A stretch of DNA of 64,000 bases from Sycobia sp. Sy_11 (GCA_018907035.1 JACCIC010000099.1:372001-436000); one strand, 5' to 3'; shown: positions 27,960 through 47,576, counted from the stretch's first letter. A program made the numbers and translations. The notes: generated from the letters alone by a model not told the origin.

Positions 27960-28394
27960 CGTAGCTTCACGAACTCTTACCTGTACAGGCGAACAAACGA
28001 CTTCGGGTGAGTATATTATATTTATGTCGACGAGGACGAGAGGCTGCGAGGCGACTCCTGGTGCAGAGGCTCGCTCTCTCTCTCTATCTGTCTCTCTCGC
28101 TCTGGGGGAGGACGGTCCAGGGACGTCTCTACCTTCGCCGGGACATGACCCCTCGGACGCGGCGGCGGCACACGCACGGGCTATAATATATATAAGCACT
28201 GAGTTACTGTTGCGCGAGCGCGCTATTTGCACGGGGCGAAGCCTGCGTCTCCGCGGCTGTGATTACCTGTGTGTTTATATGTATTTGATAGAAACGCGAC
28301 CGATCGTTACGAGCTGATCGCTGGCACTGCGCGGCGATCGCGAGCCGCGAGGGCCGCGCGCGGATCGGTATACACGCGCAAGTTACCCCCCCCC

Positions 28395-28433
<39 letters not shown>

Positions 28434-28750
28434 GGTTCTCGCGCCACCAGTCCACTCCGATGGCAGTACGAGCGAGCGCTCGCACACGTATACGTATACG
28501 CGGCCGCGCTTCCAACGTGCAGGTGTCTGCGTCTGTACGTGCGCGGGAAAGCACTACTGAATCCGACGGCGGCGCGGGCGCCTCCGATTTCCTTTCTTAT
28601 TCCTTTTTCTTTTCGGCGCGCGCGCGCGCGTTGTGCAAGCCTGTCGTTTATACTAGGCGGCTCTCCTCCACAGCACCTGGTGAAATTTTCGTTTTGCTCG
28701 CAAGATGTTACTACGAGCGCTCACCCGCGAGAGATATCTGTATAGCAATG
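27960..28750. promoter_or_regulatory. CpG-rich island with a minus-strand splice donor
   Basis: A GC- and CpG-rich island, including a (CT)n tract near 28396-28432 and a CGCGCG run near 28616. On the minus strand CTGTACAG|GTAAGAG is a near-consensus donor, so a non-coding exon ending at 27981 is plausible. It could be a distal first exon of the PAQR3-like gene or belong to an unrelated transcript. No coding frame here is convincing. Confidence 0.35.
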
Positions 28751-29552
28751 ACGAGTACCTCTTATAGCAGGTTACTGCCCGTTCGTCGTTTATTTTCAAA
28801 CTCTGATCGTTTCATTTGTTTGTGTTTTTGGTTTTTGAATTTGTTTATTATTTTACTTTGTTTACGTTTCAACAAAAACTATATAAACAAGCTATATAAC
28901 ATTGATTATTTTATATACATTCTATAAATTATCATCTATACGTAAAATTAGGAATGAAATTAATCAGCATGTATTCCCAGTGTATTTTTATGCTCTTTCG
29001 AACACGGAGTCGGAATAATATTTTTATAAAATTTTCGTCAAACTTTATTTAGAAAACTTATGGACAACTTTTTCCAAAAAAGTGGAAAATTTTTAAAAAA
29101 TATATCTAATTGAATATTTACCAAAAGAAATGCCTTAAAGAATTTTGAAAGAAGCTTAAAGAAAGAAGCTTTCAGTGCTGGTCTTTTTTAGTTTAAGAAA
29201 ATTCGAGATAATGGTTGCAAAACCATGGTAAACAAGGAAATTAAACCTTCAACAATTGTTGTTTGCATTTAACCAATGAAAACGTCGGAATATTTTCAAT
29301 ATGTATGAAGATAATTGTAAATTTTTACGCAAATTACAATTACGGCTTTTTACGCAAATTTGTCGATATATTGGGCATTTTTTAGATTGTTTATGATGCT
29401 GTTGTACAGAAATTTAAGAATTCAAAATGGTTGATTTAATATGGCCGTTCAAAGTTTTGCAGAATGGTCATTTTGCCTAATATCTAATGTAGAGCAGTTT
29501 TTTAAGTAGCCGCATGATTACGAATCGGCTAAAAAACTTAAAACTGCCTGAT

Positions 29553-29557
<5 letters not shown>

Positions 29558-29601
<44 letters not shown>
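29558..29601. repeat. (TA)n microsatellite
   Basis: About 21 TA units. Confidence 0.95.
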
Positions 29602-29605
<4 letters not shown>

Positions 29606-31045
29606 GTATACACGACTACTTTATTTTATTACGGATCTGCTATTTCGTTAAAAGTTTGAATACGAAAATCGTAATTAACGATCTAAAAAAAACCCTATAC
29701 TTAATTACCATTCTTCGTATAAAAAAATCCAAAAGTTTGTCAGTAAAATGGTGAATTTTTGAATAATTTAACATTGTAAAAAAATTTAAATTACGTGCAA
29801 GAATACGTTAAAAATATTCTGACATATTCATTGGTTCACGTTAAGTATATTTTATTAAAGAAAAAATATTTTTTATGGTTATATATTCATAATATTTGGT
29901 CTATTTTGAACTAGATATTGCTAAAGATTTAATAAAAATTTCACTTTTCGAACATCATTTCCGAAATACGATCTTCGAAATACCATCTGAAAACTTGGAC
30001 ATTTCCTGTTTCGATATACAGACACGTCTCAAAATCGATTACCAAAGGAGTTTCCTCTAGAAAATATTCAGTTGAGAAAAATAAAGTTTATAATTTTATA
30101 TATATTTTATAGTTTTATATATTTTATTAAAAGTCTTATCAGTTTGGTAAACAAAGTTTTGCATAAATTTTGACAATGACATTAAAAAGAATAAAAAAAT
30201 CTGTTGAAAAAATTGTGTTGAGTAATTTATTAAGCTGTATTTAGTCATCAATATTAACGTATATTGAAATTTCCATTTTAGACTAAAAAAAATTACTGGC
30301 TTTAACAGCTTAAAAACACTCGCTTATTTAAAAAATTATCAGAGTAAAATTGAAATATATAGTTATAAATGTTGAGAAAACGCATTTGAAAATCGTCAGG
30401 TGTTACATAAATCCAAATGGAATTCAGTATTAAATCATCGGACTTAATTCTTTATAGAAAGAATACTTACTTTACAAAGTAACGAGAATCATAATATTTT
30501 TAACATAGATAAAATTTTAGCACCAACAAATATATATTTCCGTATATAGAAATATTAATGAAATTTCATACAAACGATTTTTATCAATATATAGTGGAAG
30601 AGGTTTATAAATAAATTTGCTTCCTTCTATTTTCTTTTATTTAAAACAAAATAACTAAGAAATGCACGCGATAATAAATCAAAAAATGTCGGGATTTTTC
30701 CGTAAGCGTTTCTACGTGAAAAGGCACTTTCATCATTATAAAAAAAAGCTTTTTTAAAGTCGGTTAAATTTTTAGACAATTGATGCTATAAAATGAAAAA
30801 CTGTATCTATATGAAAAATTTAACAAAGATGAATTCAGGCGTAGAGCGTGGACGCTGAATAAAGCGAAAACTATATTATATAGACTTATTATAGACTATA
30901 TACATAGACATTATTCCAGCTACATTGTTGAGCCTGTAGCATGAGCGTATGCTCTGAAAAGCAGTTTCTCTTCCCGTTTCTCTTTTTTATTTATGGGCTT
31001 TAATTGGTATAAGCTGTACATCACTTACATAAAATTTAGATAAAA

Positions 31046-31046
<1 letters not shown>

Positions 31047-31101
<55 letters not shown>
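31047..31101. repeat. (TA)n microsatellite
   Basis: About 27 TA units; a second tract begins 140 bp further on. Confidence 0.95.
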
Positions 31102-31103
<2 letters not shown>

Positions 31104-31236
31104 CGATGCGACTAAGAAGTTGCGTTTTATAAGCCACTCTATTTAGTCGCATAAATGGAACCGGTTTAATTATTTCTAATCCCGATCAACTATACAACAC
31201 AATTAATGCGAGCGAAGAGTGCAACGACATATACTC

Positions 31237-31237
<1 letters not shown>

Positions 31238-31287
<50 letters not shown>
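31238..31287. repeat. (TA)n microsatellite
   Basis: About 24 TA units. Confidence 0.95.
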
Positions 31288-31289
<2 letters not shown>

Positions 31290-31516
31290 AGGTATGTGAA
31301 AGTGTATTGCATTCGGAGCTCTGAAAATTCTATATTGTGGAGACGATGCACACACGGTCTAATATACCGCGTGATATCATCCGAGTCAATTGAAAATTGT
31401 GATGGAAAAATCTTTCAAAAAAAATTTTACGGAAACGTTACCTTATTATTATACATAGGTGCATATATAGAAACGTCGCGCTTTCGAAACGCATCGCGAG
31501 GTGTGCGCTCTTTCAG

Positions 31517-31548
<32 letters not shown>

Positions 31549-31549
31549 C
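31517..31549. repeat. (TG)n microsatellite
   Basis: About 15 TG units. Confidence 0.9.
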
Positions 31550-32690
31550 GTTGTATCTCATATACGGGGATAACCTGGTATAGACCAGGCACCGACACTT
31601 TCGATTATTATATGTATTTTAACGGATATCTTCAAAGGGGGGAGAGCCTCTCGCCTAAGCTTTCGAAAGCAAAATAGAGTCCAGTTTATATTTTCCGATT
31701 CCTGTCTTCCGATCGCGCGCCAAGAGGTCCGAATCCAATCTCGGGTACGGCATCGAAGGCTGGGACGGAGTGGCGGACGCGCTACTGATCCACGTATTAT
31801 ACCCGAGGCGCTTGCATCACCCTGCGTGGACGAACTCTCACTGCCTCGTGGAAGTAGTGGATGATGGATCTCCGACGAGAACGGTGACGCATTTAGAAAC
31901 TCTGTGACACTCACTCACTCACACACACACAACACACACTAGCATAGTTTATATAGAGAATCCATCAGAAGAGTTCTTGTATATAGTCGATGGAAGTTTG
32001 ATCCAGTGATTCAATCAAGATTTTTATGTCAGTATAATTATATTCACGAGATAATTATCTGAAGATCAAAGATGTTTTTGCATTATTTGTTTTTAGAAAA
32101 ACTATTCACAAATTATATTATTTAAGACACTGTGACCACTAGATCTCGCATAAATCACATTTTTACATCTGCAAGATTGTTGAATTTGTTCATATCACTG
32201 AAAACAATATTTTCTATATTAATTATCTAGTAAACGTAGTCTTGTTTTGTAACGAGACATTAGTCTTCTTATTTAAGAAAAATAGTTTTTAAAAATTCTT
32301 TTCAATGCAAGAACGATAATTTATTTAAACCAAATAAATCATTTATTTAAATCAAAATCCTATAAACATATAGATAATTTTTTTTAATTAAAGAAGACGC
32401 TTTCCTTATTTAGAAAACAAGAAAATACATTTATTTGATAAATAGACAATTGTGATGATATAATATAACTTTTCCTTTTTGAAAGAGAATAAAATGTTTT
32501 ATTACAGCCAAGATATATTTTGTCAATTTAAGAATTATATATATATTAGCCTTGAATTATTACAACCATAATTAGTTTGGCAACTTTTGTTCTACTGATG
32601 CTATTTTAATCGTATGTCTAATTTGAAAACCTAAGAGATATAATCTATCGAGCTTTTTCTATAATATTAACATAAAGGATTATATATAAA

Positions 32691-32695
<5 letters not shown>

Positions 32696-32755
<60 letters not shown>
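32696..32755. repeat. (TA)n microsatellite
   Basis: About 29 TA units, among the longest in the window. Confidence 0.95.
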
Positions 32756-32758
<3 letters not shown>

Positions 32759-33696
32759 GAATAAATCTAACAAAATGAACGAAATAAAATTGGTTTATTT
32801 CTTTATAGCTATAAATTGGACTTCCCTCGTTTCTTCTCGATAATTTTATGTATGATAAAGTGTCATTATTTTGATTGGTTCAACAGAAATACATTTTTAT
32901 AAAGTATGCGACCCGTCATTAGTCATTATATACCGTAAACGAGACGTGGAATCACACGAAGATCACGAGATCTCACGGCCACGCGTGGTAATGAGAGTTT
33001 GTGTACTTATAAAAATGGATTTCTGTTGAACCAATAAAAATAATAAACCTTTATCATGTGTAGAATTTTTAATGTATAAAACAAGGAGCGATTCTGTACA
33101 TTCTAGTACAATTTCCTTTTATTTTTAAGTGAAGGGGGTTAGGTCAATTTAGTTGTAAACAAATAAAAGCCTTTCTCGATCATTTTTTTAATTTAAAGAA
33201 TTACAACTTACCGTATAACGTTTTATATGAACCCCTGTCATCATTTTGTAATACCTCTGAAAATTAACGTATTACTTATATAGGGTAAAATGGATTCAAG
33301 ATCATTTTAAAACGTTGTCAAACAAGCTGTATATAAAATGACAATTTGAAAAAATGAGAGACATTATTTAATATGAATATATAGAAATAATCAATACCTT
33401 AAGTTTTAAGAGGAAATGTTTACTTTTTAAAAAAATGAATTGATCGTATCTAAAACAAAACACAATAGAACTGCAGGTCTAATTCACTGAAATTATTTTA
33501 AATAATTAAGTTATTAATAACGGTTTTTAAATAATTCACGCAAAAACATCCTTGATTTTCATAACTACAGCACCAAAATATCCATAAAAAACTTAGATGA
33601 TTGACTGAATCTCCATCGGCTACATAATCTGGCTTCATAAATTGGCTATACCATCATAATTTTAGCTGTAAAAGTGAGAATTCAGAATTGGACTTA

Positions 33697-33830
33697 TGTC
33701 GACTGTTCTGAATTAAATTAATAAACATGTTTATCGGTCTTACAGTTTTTATACTATAATATATTATATTAGTTTAGAACTGTAAGATCTATAAAAATAT
33801 TTATTGATATAAGAGTAAGAAATAGAAAGT
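33697..33830. mobile_element. Short palindromic copy of a miniature inverted-repeat family
   Basis: It begins with TGTCGACTGTTCTGAATTAA, the same words as at 35779, then ATCGGTCTTACAG. About 60 bp later the inverse (CTGTAAGATCTATAAAAATA) follows. It is a collapsed hairpin-like relative of the copies at 35778 and 56007, apparently consisting only of the outer arm sequence on both sides. Confidence 0.65.
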
Positions 33831-35777
33831 GCAACTGAATGAAAAAATTACTAAATATTTCACATATAACATACAATTAAACTACTTTGACGTATATAAA
33901 ATATTTCTTAAATAATATTTCTTATCTATTTTGAGTTGTACGGTTGAAATTCATCCAAAAAATAGTATAGCCTTTACTAGTTGATTTCTAGATTTTTGAA
34001 GTAAAGTCTTAAAGTCGTTTAAAACTTCTATTTTTTTTTCTCTAATGAGTGCCTCTATTTTTGACATCTGAATCTGAGACAAGAAATAATTTTACGTAAA
34101 ATAGATTAAATATACTGTACCTATCAGAAACGCATACTTCTTTAGTTATATAATATTGATTAAAATTGTGTGAACTTTTTCACGATGCATTATCAAAAGC
34201 TAATCACGGAGAGAAAATGAAGTATTTCTCTAAAAAATATCATGCAACTTCAGTGCACAATAAATAAGAATTGTAAATAAGAACTGTGTTAGATAAATTA
34301 TATTTAATTAATTTATTGTAAAACAATTCCCTCTTTCTCTTCAAAAAAAATATTAATATATTAAACTTTAACAGACTTTTTAAGTAGCTTTCAAATTAGG
34401 TCGCGGGATTTCTCGAAATCCGCCAGTGAAATCAAAGTGTCACGGAGCTGAGATTCAGAGTATCTCAAACTCTTAAGCCAGCCTTCAATTAACAAAACGA
34501 AGATTTTATCAAGAAAGTAATAAACCAATTTGTAAGCTTATACAAGATACTCGTATAATAATAAACTTTGCATCAGTAAAGGAATATACTTTAGCTGAGT
34601 TAAAAGCTTTATAAAAGCAATTATATGTATAAATGCAGCAAATTTCGATATAGATACTTTATAAAATTTATAAAATCCAAACTATTGTTATTGTTTGTAT
34701 TAAAAGAGGCTAAAATATTTAATAGGAATTGCTGAAAAATGAAAAGAAAAATTACCTCATCCAAAAACAATCTCACGCCATTTAACTTTACAGGTACGGG
34801 TTTAAACACATTTCTGAAGAGGAATCGCAAATGATGCATGCGGCGAAATTAAATATAATAAAGCAGCTTAACTATGCTCGTACTTGTAGTACTAAAAACT
34901 TTTGCATGTACAAAAAGTTAATCATTGCAAATGTTTACAAAAAATAGGGTTTACTACCCTTTCACCTATTACTACAACAATTGAAATTCATTTCGCTGCC
35001 ACTGGTAACATTCCCTAGTTTTCTGATAACTTTGGATTAAAAATTACATAAGAAAAATTTCCGAGCTCAGGTTTAAAGCAGTTTCTTTAAAACTACTTAA
35101 TTTCAACCACTCTAATAGATTGGTATACAGAATTTATTAATTATACAGATAACAGTTTAGAAAAATTGTCATTCTAACGATCAAAATTAATTCTACAATA
35201 ATTTAATTATATTAAAAAAATTAATTAATAAAATTAAATTCAGTATATTAAAGTGAATTAGAAAACTTTTAAAAACTATATAATTACGTGTTGTTTTTTC
35301 CTTATTCTTTTCTTTCAGATGCAATATATTATAATAATATAGTTTATGTTCAGATAAATAAGATCTTTAACTAATCAAAAAATATAAAAAAAAATTAATT
35401 TTTATATATATTTTTTAAATTTATGATTTTAATAACAAATATATTTAATAATAATAATTTTACTTTAATTTTATATACATTATAAATTCAATAGTATATT
35501 TTTTGTAAATTCTTGTTTTCTACTATATAATATTGTTATCTAAAGTAATGTACGTTAAAAATTTCGTAGCCAATAAATTCTATAAAAATATAATGCTTGT
35601 TATTATATTAAAATAAAAAATAATAAATCTAACGATTATCACAAGTTATAATCATTAGGTGCATATTTATTTTATATATTTCTATCTAAGCGTTCTTAAA
35701 AATTTAGAATAATAAAATTTTCTGTTTGAAAATTATATGTATCTATTTATAATAAATTAAAATTAAAAATGGTTCAT
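33831..35777. other. AT-rich stretch, nothing supportable
   Basis: Very AT-rich sequence between two copies of the miniature repeat. No open frame, RNA gene or repeat that I can support. Confidence 0.6.
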
Positions 35778-36165
35778 ATGTCGACTGTTCTGAATTAAAT
35801 TAATAAATATTTTTATCGGTCTTACAGTCTTTATAATTTCATATATTAGCTAAAATAATGACAGTCAGACAATCCTTGTTTATATTCACCCCCCAAGAAT
35901 TTGAAATAGACCTTATTACTATAATAAATTATATTAAAAATAAAATAAAATAAAAATAAAATAAAATTTACTAATATACAATATTGTTTTTATTATTTTT
36001 ATTTTATTTATTATTTTATTTTTAATATAATTTATTGTAGTAATAAGTTCTATTTCAGATTCTTCGGGGGTGAATATAAACAAGGACAGTCTGACTGTCA
36101 TTATTTTAGCTAATATATATTATAAAGACTGTAAGACCGATAAAAATATTTATTAATTTATTAAT
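35778..36165. mobile_element. Miniature inverted-repeat element, complete palindromic copy
   Basis: Two arms of about 165 bp are near-perfect inverse copies: the left runs from TAATAAATATTTTTATCGG through GACAGTCAGAC and TATTCACCCCCC to an AT-rich centre, and the right mirrors it (GGGGGTGAATATAAAC, GTCTGACTGTC, CTGTAAGACCGATAAA). No coding capacity. The structure fits a non-autonomous DNA transposon (MITE/foldback type). I could not identify a target-site duplication or the parent family. Confidence 0.75.
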
Positions 36166-37045
36166 AATAAAATTATGAAATAAAAAAATTTTGACAAAGA
36201 AATTGATGTTTTTGAAATCTTATATTCAATATATAAAACTTACGTGAACTATGAAAATTATCAACTGAATTACAGTAAAATTTTATATAATAATTTGTAA
36301 ATACCTAGTTTATTTTCTTTAATATAAAACCCACGTTTAATTGCATATATATATCTGCATCATTCATGATGTAAACGCGAATAATAGTTCGTATTTCGTA
36401 CAGGTATTTTTCGGTAAGTACATCAGTATACAATATCAGTCTATAAAATCAGTATAACAATATATATCGTTATTTAATCAAAATATGCACAATACAATGA
36501 AATATATGCATGAAATCGCGTTCGTTTCTTCAAAATCAATCTAGAAGATAACTAGTTAAAGCTAAAGCAAAATATGACAAAAGCTAAAAAAACTTGATAT
36601 GAAACTATTTAATACAATAAATTTAATTCATCCAGAAGAATTACAAGGATCATATAAATCTTGAAAGATTTATATAACTATCTACTATAGAAAATAGAAC
36701 ATTATATTCTAAATATTATTGTTTATACTTTATGATACGCGCATTGTTTGTACATTTTGATATTTCATTAATTGAAGAATGAAGACTCATGACCATATCT
36801 GTACATAATGAACGACAATCCACTTTTAATCCAAAAAAACTAAAAAATAAAAAATTAAATGCGCTTAATAAAAAAAACTATTGAGAAAATGGTTTATTGT
36901 TTCACAAGCCTCAAAATGGAAGTAATAATCAAAATCCTAAATATTTCGTTTTAAATGCTTAATATAGAATAAGATACAATTTTTAATAGACGAGTTACTT
37001 TATATATTATATTATATGAACTATTTAATGAACTATAATTTGTGA

Positions 37046-37048
<3 letters not shown>

Positions 37049-37121
<73 letters not shown>

Positions 37122-37122
37122 G
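37049..37122. repeat. (CA)n-(TA)n compound microsatellite
   Basis: About 25 CA units with one interruption, then about 10 TA units. Confidence 0.95.
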
Positions 37123-38195
37123 CAAAATAAAAAAGAATTAATAATACAATAAAATCTGTACTTACTATATCCTAATAAATTAAATATTTAAGAAAATCAT
37201 TTTTTTGAAATAATATAATTTCAACATTTTTGTGTAATTTTAGCCCAAATCCTGACGCTGACAATCTTCGATTAACATTGGTTGATCGACATTAGTCGTG
37301 CATAGATTTTATAGGTCAGTAATAGTATTTACATCTTTAATTTATCTATAATGTTTATTATAGATAAATATTAATAATTAAAAATTAAAATAAAAGTTTT
37401 TAATATGATATCTGAATAAATATTACTTATAAAAATAATATTTAAATAGTTATTTATTTACTTCACTTTATACTTATTATAATTATTATAATATATCTTC
37501 GGGTAAATAGGCTTTTCTTACGTATTTCAATCCGAAAACTACGAAGCCGAAGGCTTTTTGTGTTGAACAGGGTAAAATATTGTTTGAACAAATATAAAGC
37601 AGTGAATATTCTATATAGGGAAATTTCTCCTAAAAATATAAACCATTTAAAGCAAAAACGTACCTAAGGTACATTCTCTAAAAATACAAACTTAAATGTT
37701 ATGAATTTTTGAAGTTCAAGTTTCTTCATAATTAAGCTACTTTAGCTATGAAATGTTATTTATTCAATAAAATGTTAGTTTAGTTATTTAACAATTTGAA
37801 AAATTCCAAATAATACTTCCTGATGTTTAAACCTTGATTAATAATTTTTAAGCATGTAAAATCAAAGATTTTAATTCAAAATTGTCAACCCTAAAATAAC
37901 CAATTATAAAGGTGTCAAAATAATATAAGTTGCAAGGGTTAATTAATATTACAATAATATTAACAATATTCATTAATATTAATGTTACATTCATTATTCA
38001 AATAATTTTTTATTGAAAAAGTTTTTAATAAAAAATCATTAAAGGTTTAAGGTTTAAACAGAAAGTATTTTGTATGTCCTCAATAAATTAGTTAATTGCA
38101 ATTTTATAAGTAATCATAAGTTTAAAACCGTGAAGATATTAAATTAAAAAAACTATGACTTATTATTAGAGCATGAATTTGGAAGCTTTTTTCTT

Positions 38196-38302
<107 letters not shown>

Positions 38303-41300
38303 TCTATTTTCCGATAAATAAATCGGTATAAATATTAAAAGCTTCCTATTTATTAAAAAATTGTGATTTAATGCACAATATTGTACCCTGCTTTTTCTTG
38401 TTTTACCCGCGGATATATTATTACAAACAGGAAACAATAAAATCAAACAATATAATCTCAATATTTTAATAGTAAAAATAAAATTTTTTAATGATTTTCA
38501 TCTACTTCTAAATCATATTGCGAGGAACTTGTATGAAGAAAAAAGATGAAAGCTGACTTGATCTCGATGTTCAGGATGAACAGAGTGTCCAAAAGTACGA
38601 TCTATTCTGCAGCGTATGAACCGATCCAAGTTATCATTCAAATAATTTTGCTGCTTGCAAAAGGAAACTCCAAATTAAAATATCAGCGCGTTTCTTCTTT
38701 TACCAATGCTGCATTTGTTGATATACAATTTCTTTGTAAGATTAACCAACTGAATACTTTTAATGCTAGCAATAGAGATAAAAAAAACTTCAGCCGAAAA
38801 ATATCTGAGAATCGTAAAAGGTATTCAAGGTACCTTAGTTTAAAACTCATTGTAACGAAGTCTACATTTTTTTTCTTTTTAATATTCACTCCAAAAAGAA
38901 ATTGTATGATTTCAGTACTGTAATTTGGAATATTTTGGTCATAATTTACTTAATAGACTTAATAATTTCTATTTGTATTATATAAGATTAATAAGGTAAT
39001 AAAAAATTATAACTTTATACGTAGACGAAATAAAATCGAATCCAATATTTACGTTAATTGTTTAAATGATGCAAATTCTAAAATATAAAATTAAATTTTA
39101 GTAATACACAAATACTTTCTAAGTTCTATTTCTATTTCGAAAAGTTATTATAAACATAGTCAAAAAAATTAGTAACGAATATTTTCATTTTTAAGTGACA
39201 AGGTATATATTACTGCAGCACTTTTCTATTTCATATTAAAACGTTTAGTAGTTAAATAATTAAATCGAAAAGAAAAAAAGAGACCTGTTACTAAACATAA
39301 TCCTATCCAAATAACTAGAAGTGTACAATCTGCTTGTACCATTCACAAGACATTTTTAATTGTATTTCGCGTATTATTCGCATTAGCAGAGATAAATATC
39401 AACGGCTTCACATCGGCAAATTTTCAGATAACTATTGGCATCGCACGTAGTAGATTTAACAGTCCATGGATTATTGAAATGTATCCCTATCGTAATGATA
39501 TAATTAGACACATTTAGTCATTTCAGATGTTACTGAGCAGAATAACACCTAACCAGGCGTATTTCTATTTATCCACAATGATCTATTATCCTTCGATCAA
39601 TTTCATAGCTAATTGTTTCTTCTTGTTCTGCTTTTCGGCACGTATCAATATTTGATCAATCGCACACAAACTTTTAGACGAATAGCTGCTCTCGCAATTG
39701 AGTTGTACTTCCATTCCAATTAAAAAATTTCAATATAATTATGTTTCATTTGAAAAAGCACGACTCCATAACTATACGTTATGTGGACTTTATTTATAGA
39801 AAGGGCTTAATGTTAGAATGTACACAAGATAAGTTATTAAAAATGTTCATTATTGCATCTTCAATAATTACACTCGAGTAATTTTTTTTCATTTTCTTCA
39901 TTCATTGTTTGGCTTTTATTAGATCCTTCCTGGTAGAGTTGAATACCGAATCGAGGACAAACTTTAAATATACAAATTTTTTCGTATTTTTTTCATCTCA
40001 CGTCATTTTTTCTATTCATTTTTTTTAATGTTTTTTAATTTTTGAATAAAAAAAATACACTGCGATACGGAAGAAAAAACATCAAAGCTTTAAAATAAGA
40101 CCAAATTTCATTTTCAACTCAAAATTACAATCTACAAAGTACGGTGATCCACCCGTCATATTGTGGTCTGAATCATCTCTTTCTTCCTCGTGCCTGTCGG
40201 CTTTTCACAGAGTCGTCGTCCATATCGATGGAAAGAAAAAGAAACATGATTTCAATTAAATGTCGCTGTTGCCTTTGTAAATTTTCAATTTCAGTTGAAC
40301 GAAATTTTTTAAACAACTTATAGCACCACAAATGGAGCTTGTTCTTTTTTTACTGATTTATGTTTATATTCCATATCAATAAATAGTTTAATGATAAAAA
40401 ATTTTATTGCGCAATGCATCGCAAACCTAAGGACGCAAACGCATAGCGACGAACTTGTTAAATAGTAAAATTTTTGCATCAAATGGAAACACTTAACACA
40501 TGATTTATTTTCTTCTTCTCTCAATAATTTAATCATTATTGTGGTCGCCTCTTCATATAACAGCTAAATTACCGCAAAAAAGTTCATAGCAAAAAGTTAT
40601 TGAACATTTATAAATAGAGGACTGAAGCGGTGTTTATATTTTCATTTTGTACAAGAATTTCATTGCAACACTTATCATTATAATTGTAAAAAATCTAAAT
40701 ACTGTGAACATTAAGAAAAGGATTATAAGCTTTATCAATAAAAATTACGAAAATACTTCTTGAAAGAAAGTTATAGTGAATGCGGCAATAGACGACCAAC
40801 CAAAAACTGACAACGAGCTAGTCAAACGACGTACTTGATAACACTAGCTGTACGACGATGACAAAGATTCTGATTAATTTCATTTTATATATTTCCGAAG
40901 AGTCTAATGGTAATTACAAGTACAAACGCGATTTCGTTCTGACGACTTAACATTGGATTAACCAATGTCATTTAAAGATTGCTTTCTCTCGCTCGCTCGC
41001 TCATTCTTTCTTACTTTCTACCTTTCTACCTTTCTCGCTTTCTCGCTTTCCTTTATGGTAGTATTAATGTCTCAGCGAATTGTACAGTATTTGTATTATT
41101 AGAGCACTCCCAGAATACATAGGTACATTCAACGAAAGTACAAAATATTTGAAAATGTTCCTTTCGAAGAGTACTTAATGCTCTGGGTCTTATAATCTCA
41201 TGCTACGAATATTATATCTGTTTACCGTCATTTTCAAGCTCAGAGCTAAACTTCGATCGTCACTTTTGCTTCCTGTCTGAAATTGTAAATCTAGTACATA

Positions 41301-41959
41301 ATCATTGAAACATGTTACAGCTAGATTGATTTTTTCTCAGTTTTTAATGTTTTTTTTTCTTTATGTCCACAACGCACGCACTATACTAAAAATCAAACCA
41401 CAGACACGTCAATCGAGTTACTCGTAGAATTTGTTTTCCGAACAAGGTAGATAATATGTTTTAAGATAACTATTTTAAAGGAATCTATTAATTTAATGTT
41501 CGAAGAGTAAAGAAAAAACAAAATCAATATCGTTTTCAGAAATATTTATATATAGAGCCCAGTCTTACAAAAAAAAGGACCGCATCGCATCGAGGGACGG
41601 GCGTGGATCGCTCATTATGTTTAAAACTAACAATCGGTGCGCTGCTATTTTGGAGTTATTTTCTTTTGCACAATATTCGTTCATAATCTTCATTCCATTA
41701 CGTTTGCGTGTAACGTTTTTCTGTATTTTCATTTTCCACTGAGAAAGTAGGTATATGCAAAGATATTACAGCGCTATAAGTACAAATTAGACTATTAAAT
41801 TCAAATACAAATCCTACTTTCACTCGCCTATATTGTTTTATTATTTTCCGTTTTAAAATTCTCGTTTATTTCTGCGAAAATCAAAGCAAACAATATTATA
41901 AATATTTTGTCTCTCGTTTCTGTCTGATTCTGCTGCTTCCTCAATCCATAGATTACAAT

Positions 41960-41977
41960 TTTATTCTTGATTTTATT
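41960..41977 (-). terminator. Candidate poly(A) signals of the E2 gene
   Basis: Two AATAAA motifs on the minus strand (41965-41960 and 41977-41972) lie about 320 nt past the stop codon, at the point where sequence complexity drops. A longer 3' UTR using another AATAAA near 39790 cannot be excluded. Confidence 0.4.
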
Positions 41978-42291
41978 TTAATATTTTGAGGCATGAACCA
42001 CCTTATCCTTGACCCTTTGTAAATCGCCTCTTTGTTGCCATTGTGGCACCAACATGGAAATTCGCAAGGTACCCAGGGAGAAGGGAACATCTTACTATGG
42101 AACGATCACAGCTGGCCTGAGGTACCCTGCGGAGCCCGGAAGTCTCATTTAGACGACGTGATGTTGATTATTTAACCCGAAATACAGACGAGCCATGGCT
42201 AAGTTGAATCGGTGCTGATTGATACATGGCATTTAGGCTGGGACTGTTTGATGGTTTCATACAGATGTTGAGGTTAACGGATATTGGCGCA
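41978..42291 (-). other. 3' UTR of the UBE2D/effete gene
   Basis: Directly follows the TGA at 42292 on the minus strand. It is noticeably more GC-rich and more complex than the flanking DNA, as expected for transcribed sequence. No protein frame. Confidence 0.55.
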
Positions 42292-47209
<4,918 letters not shown>

Positions 47210-47573
47210 TTGTTGGACTGTGTCGTGCGTTTGTCGGGAAATCCGGGCCTCGACGCCTGGGGTAGACCAGAAGAGGAAAACGTTTTAAAACCCGCTCGAC
47301 TCGCGCACAGCACACAGACAAGAGAGAGGAGATCTTTGATTAGGGATTGCAAGATGGCTGCTGTCTAAAACGTCGTTCCACTACGCGATTCAAGATGTCC
47401 TCCGCGGCTTTTTTCACGCGTGTGAGTTCACTACATGCCTTTCCATGTGTGAGCGTGTACCAAAGCGAGCTTGCTATATACTATGGTATACACAGATATA
47501 TAATACATATGATTGCGGTGACTTTGTGATAGACTGAGTATATGCAAGCAGGCGAAAGAACGAAAGAGAGAAA

Positions 47574-47576
<3 letters not shown>

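Larger units (their letters stand above)
22910..27960. other. AT-rich stretch between two CpG islands
   Basis: No gene is supported. It contains (TA)n tracts near 24655-24696, 24891-24944 and 27308-27360, and a short CACA run near 24415. Frames on both strands overlap these repeats and have no family resemblance. If the island at 28 kb is a promoter of the PAQR3-like gene, this is intronic. Confidence 0.5.
28750..33690. other. AT-rich stretch without a supportable gene
   Basis: Mostly low-complexity AT sequence with microsatellites (listed separately) and a GC-richer patch at 31560-31920. A minus-strand frame through that patch begins at GTG rather than ATG and matches nothing known to me; it could be a non-coding exon. 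Confidence 0.5.

Noticed and set aside
28024..28927. Long frames over the second CpG island
   Set aside because: Composition-driven, overlapping in several phases, with CT-tract repeats; no recognisable product.
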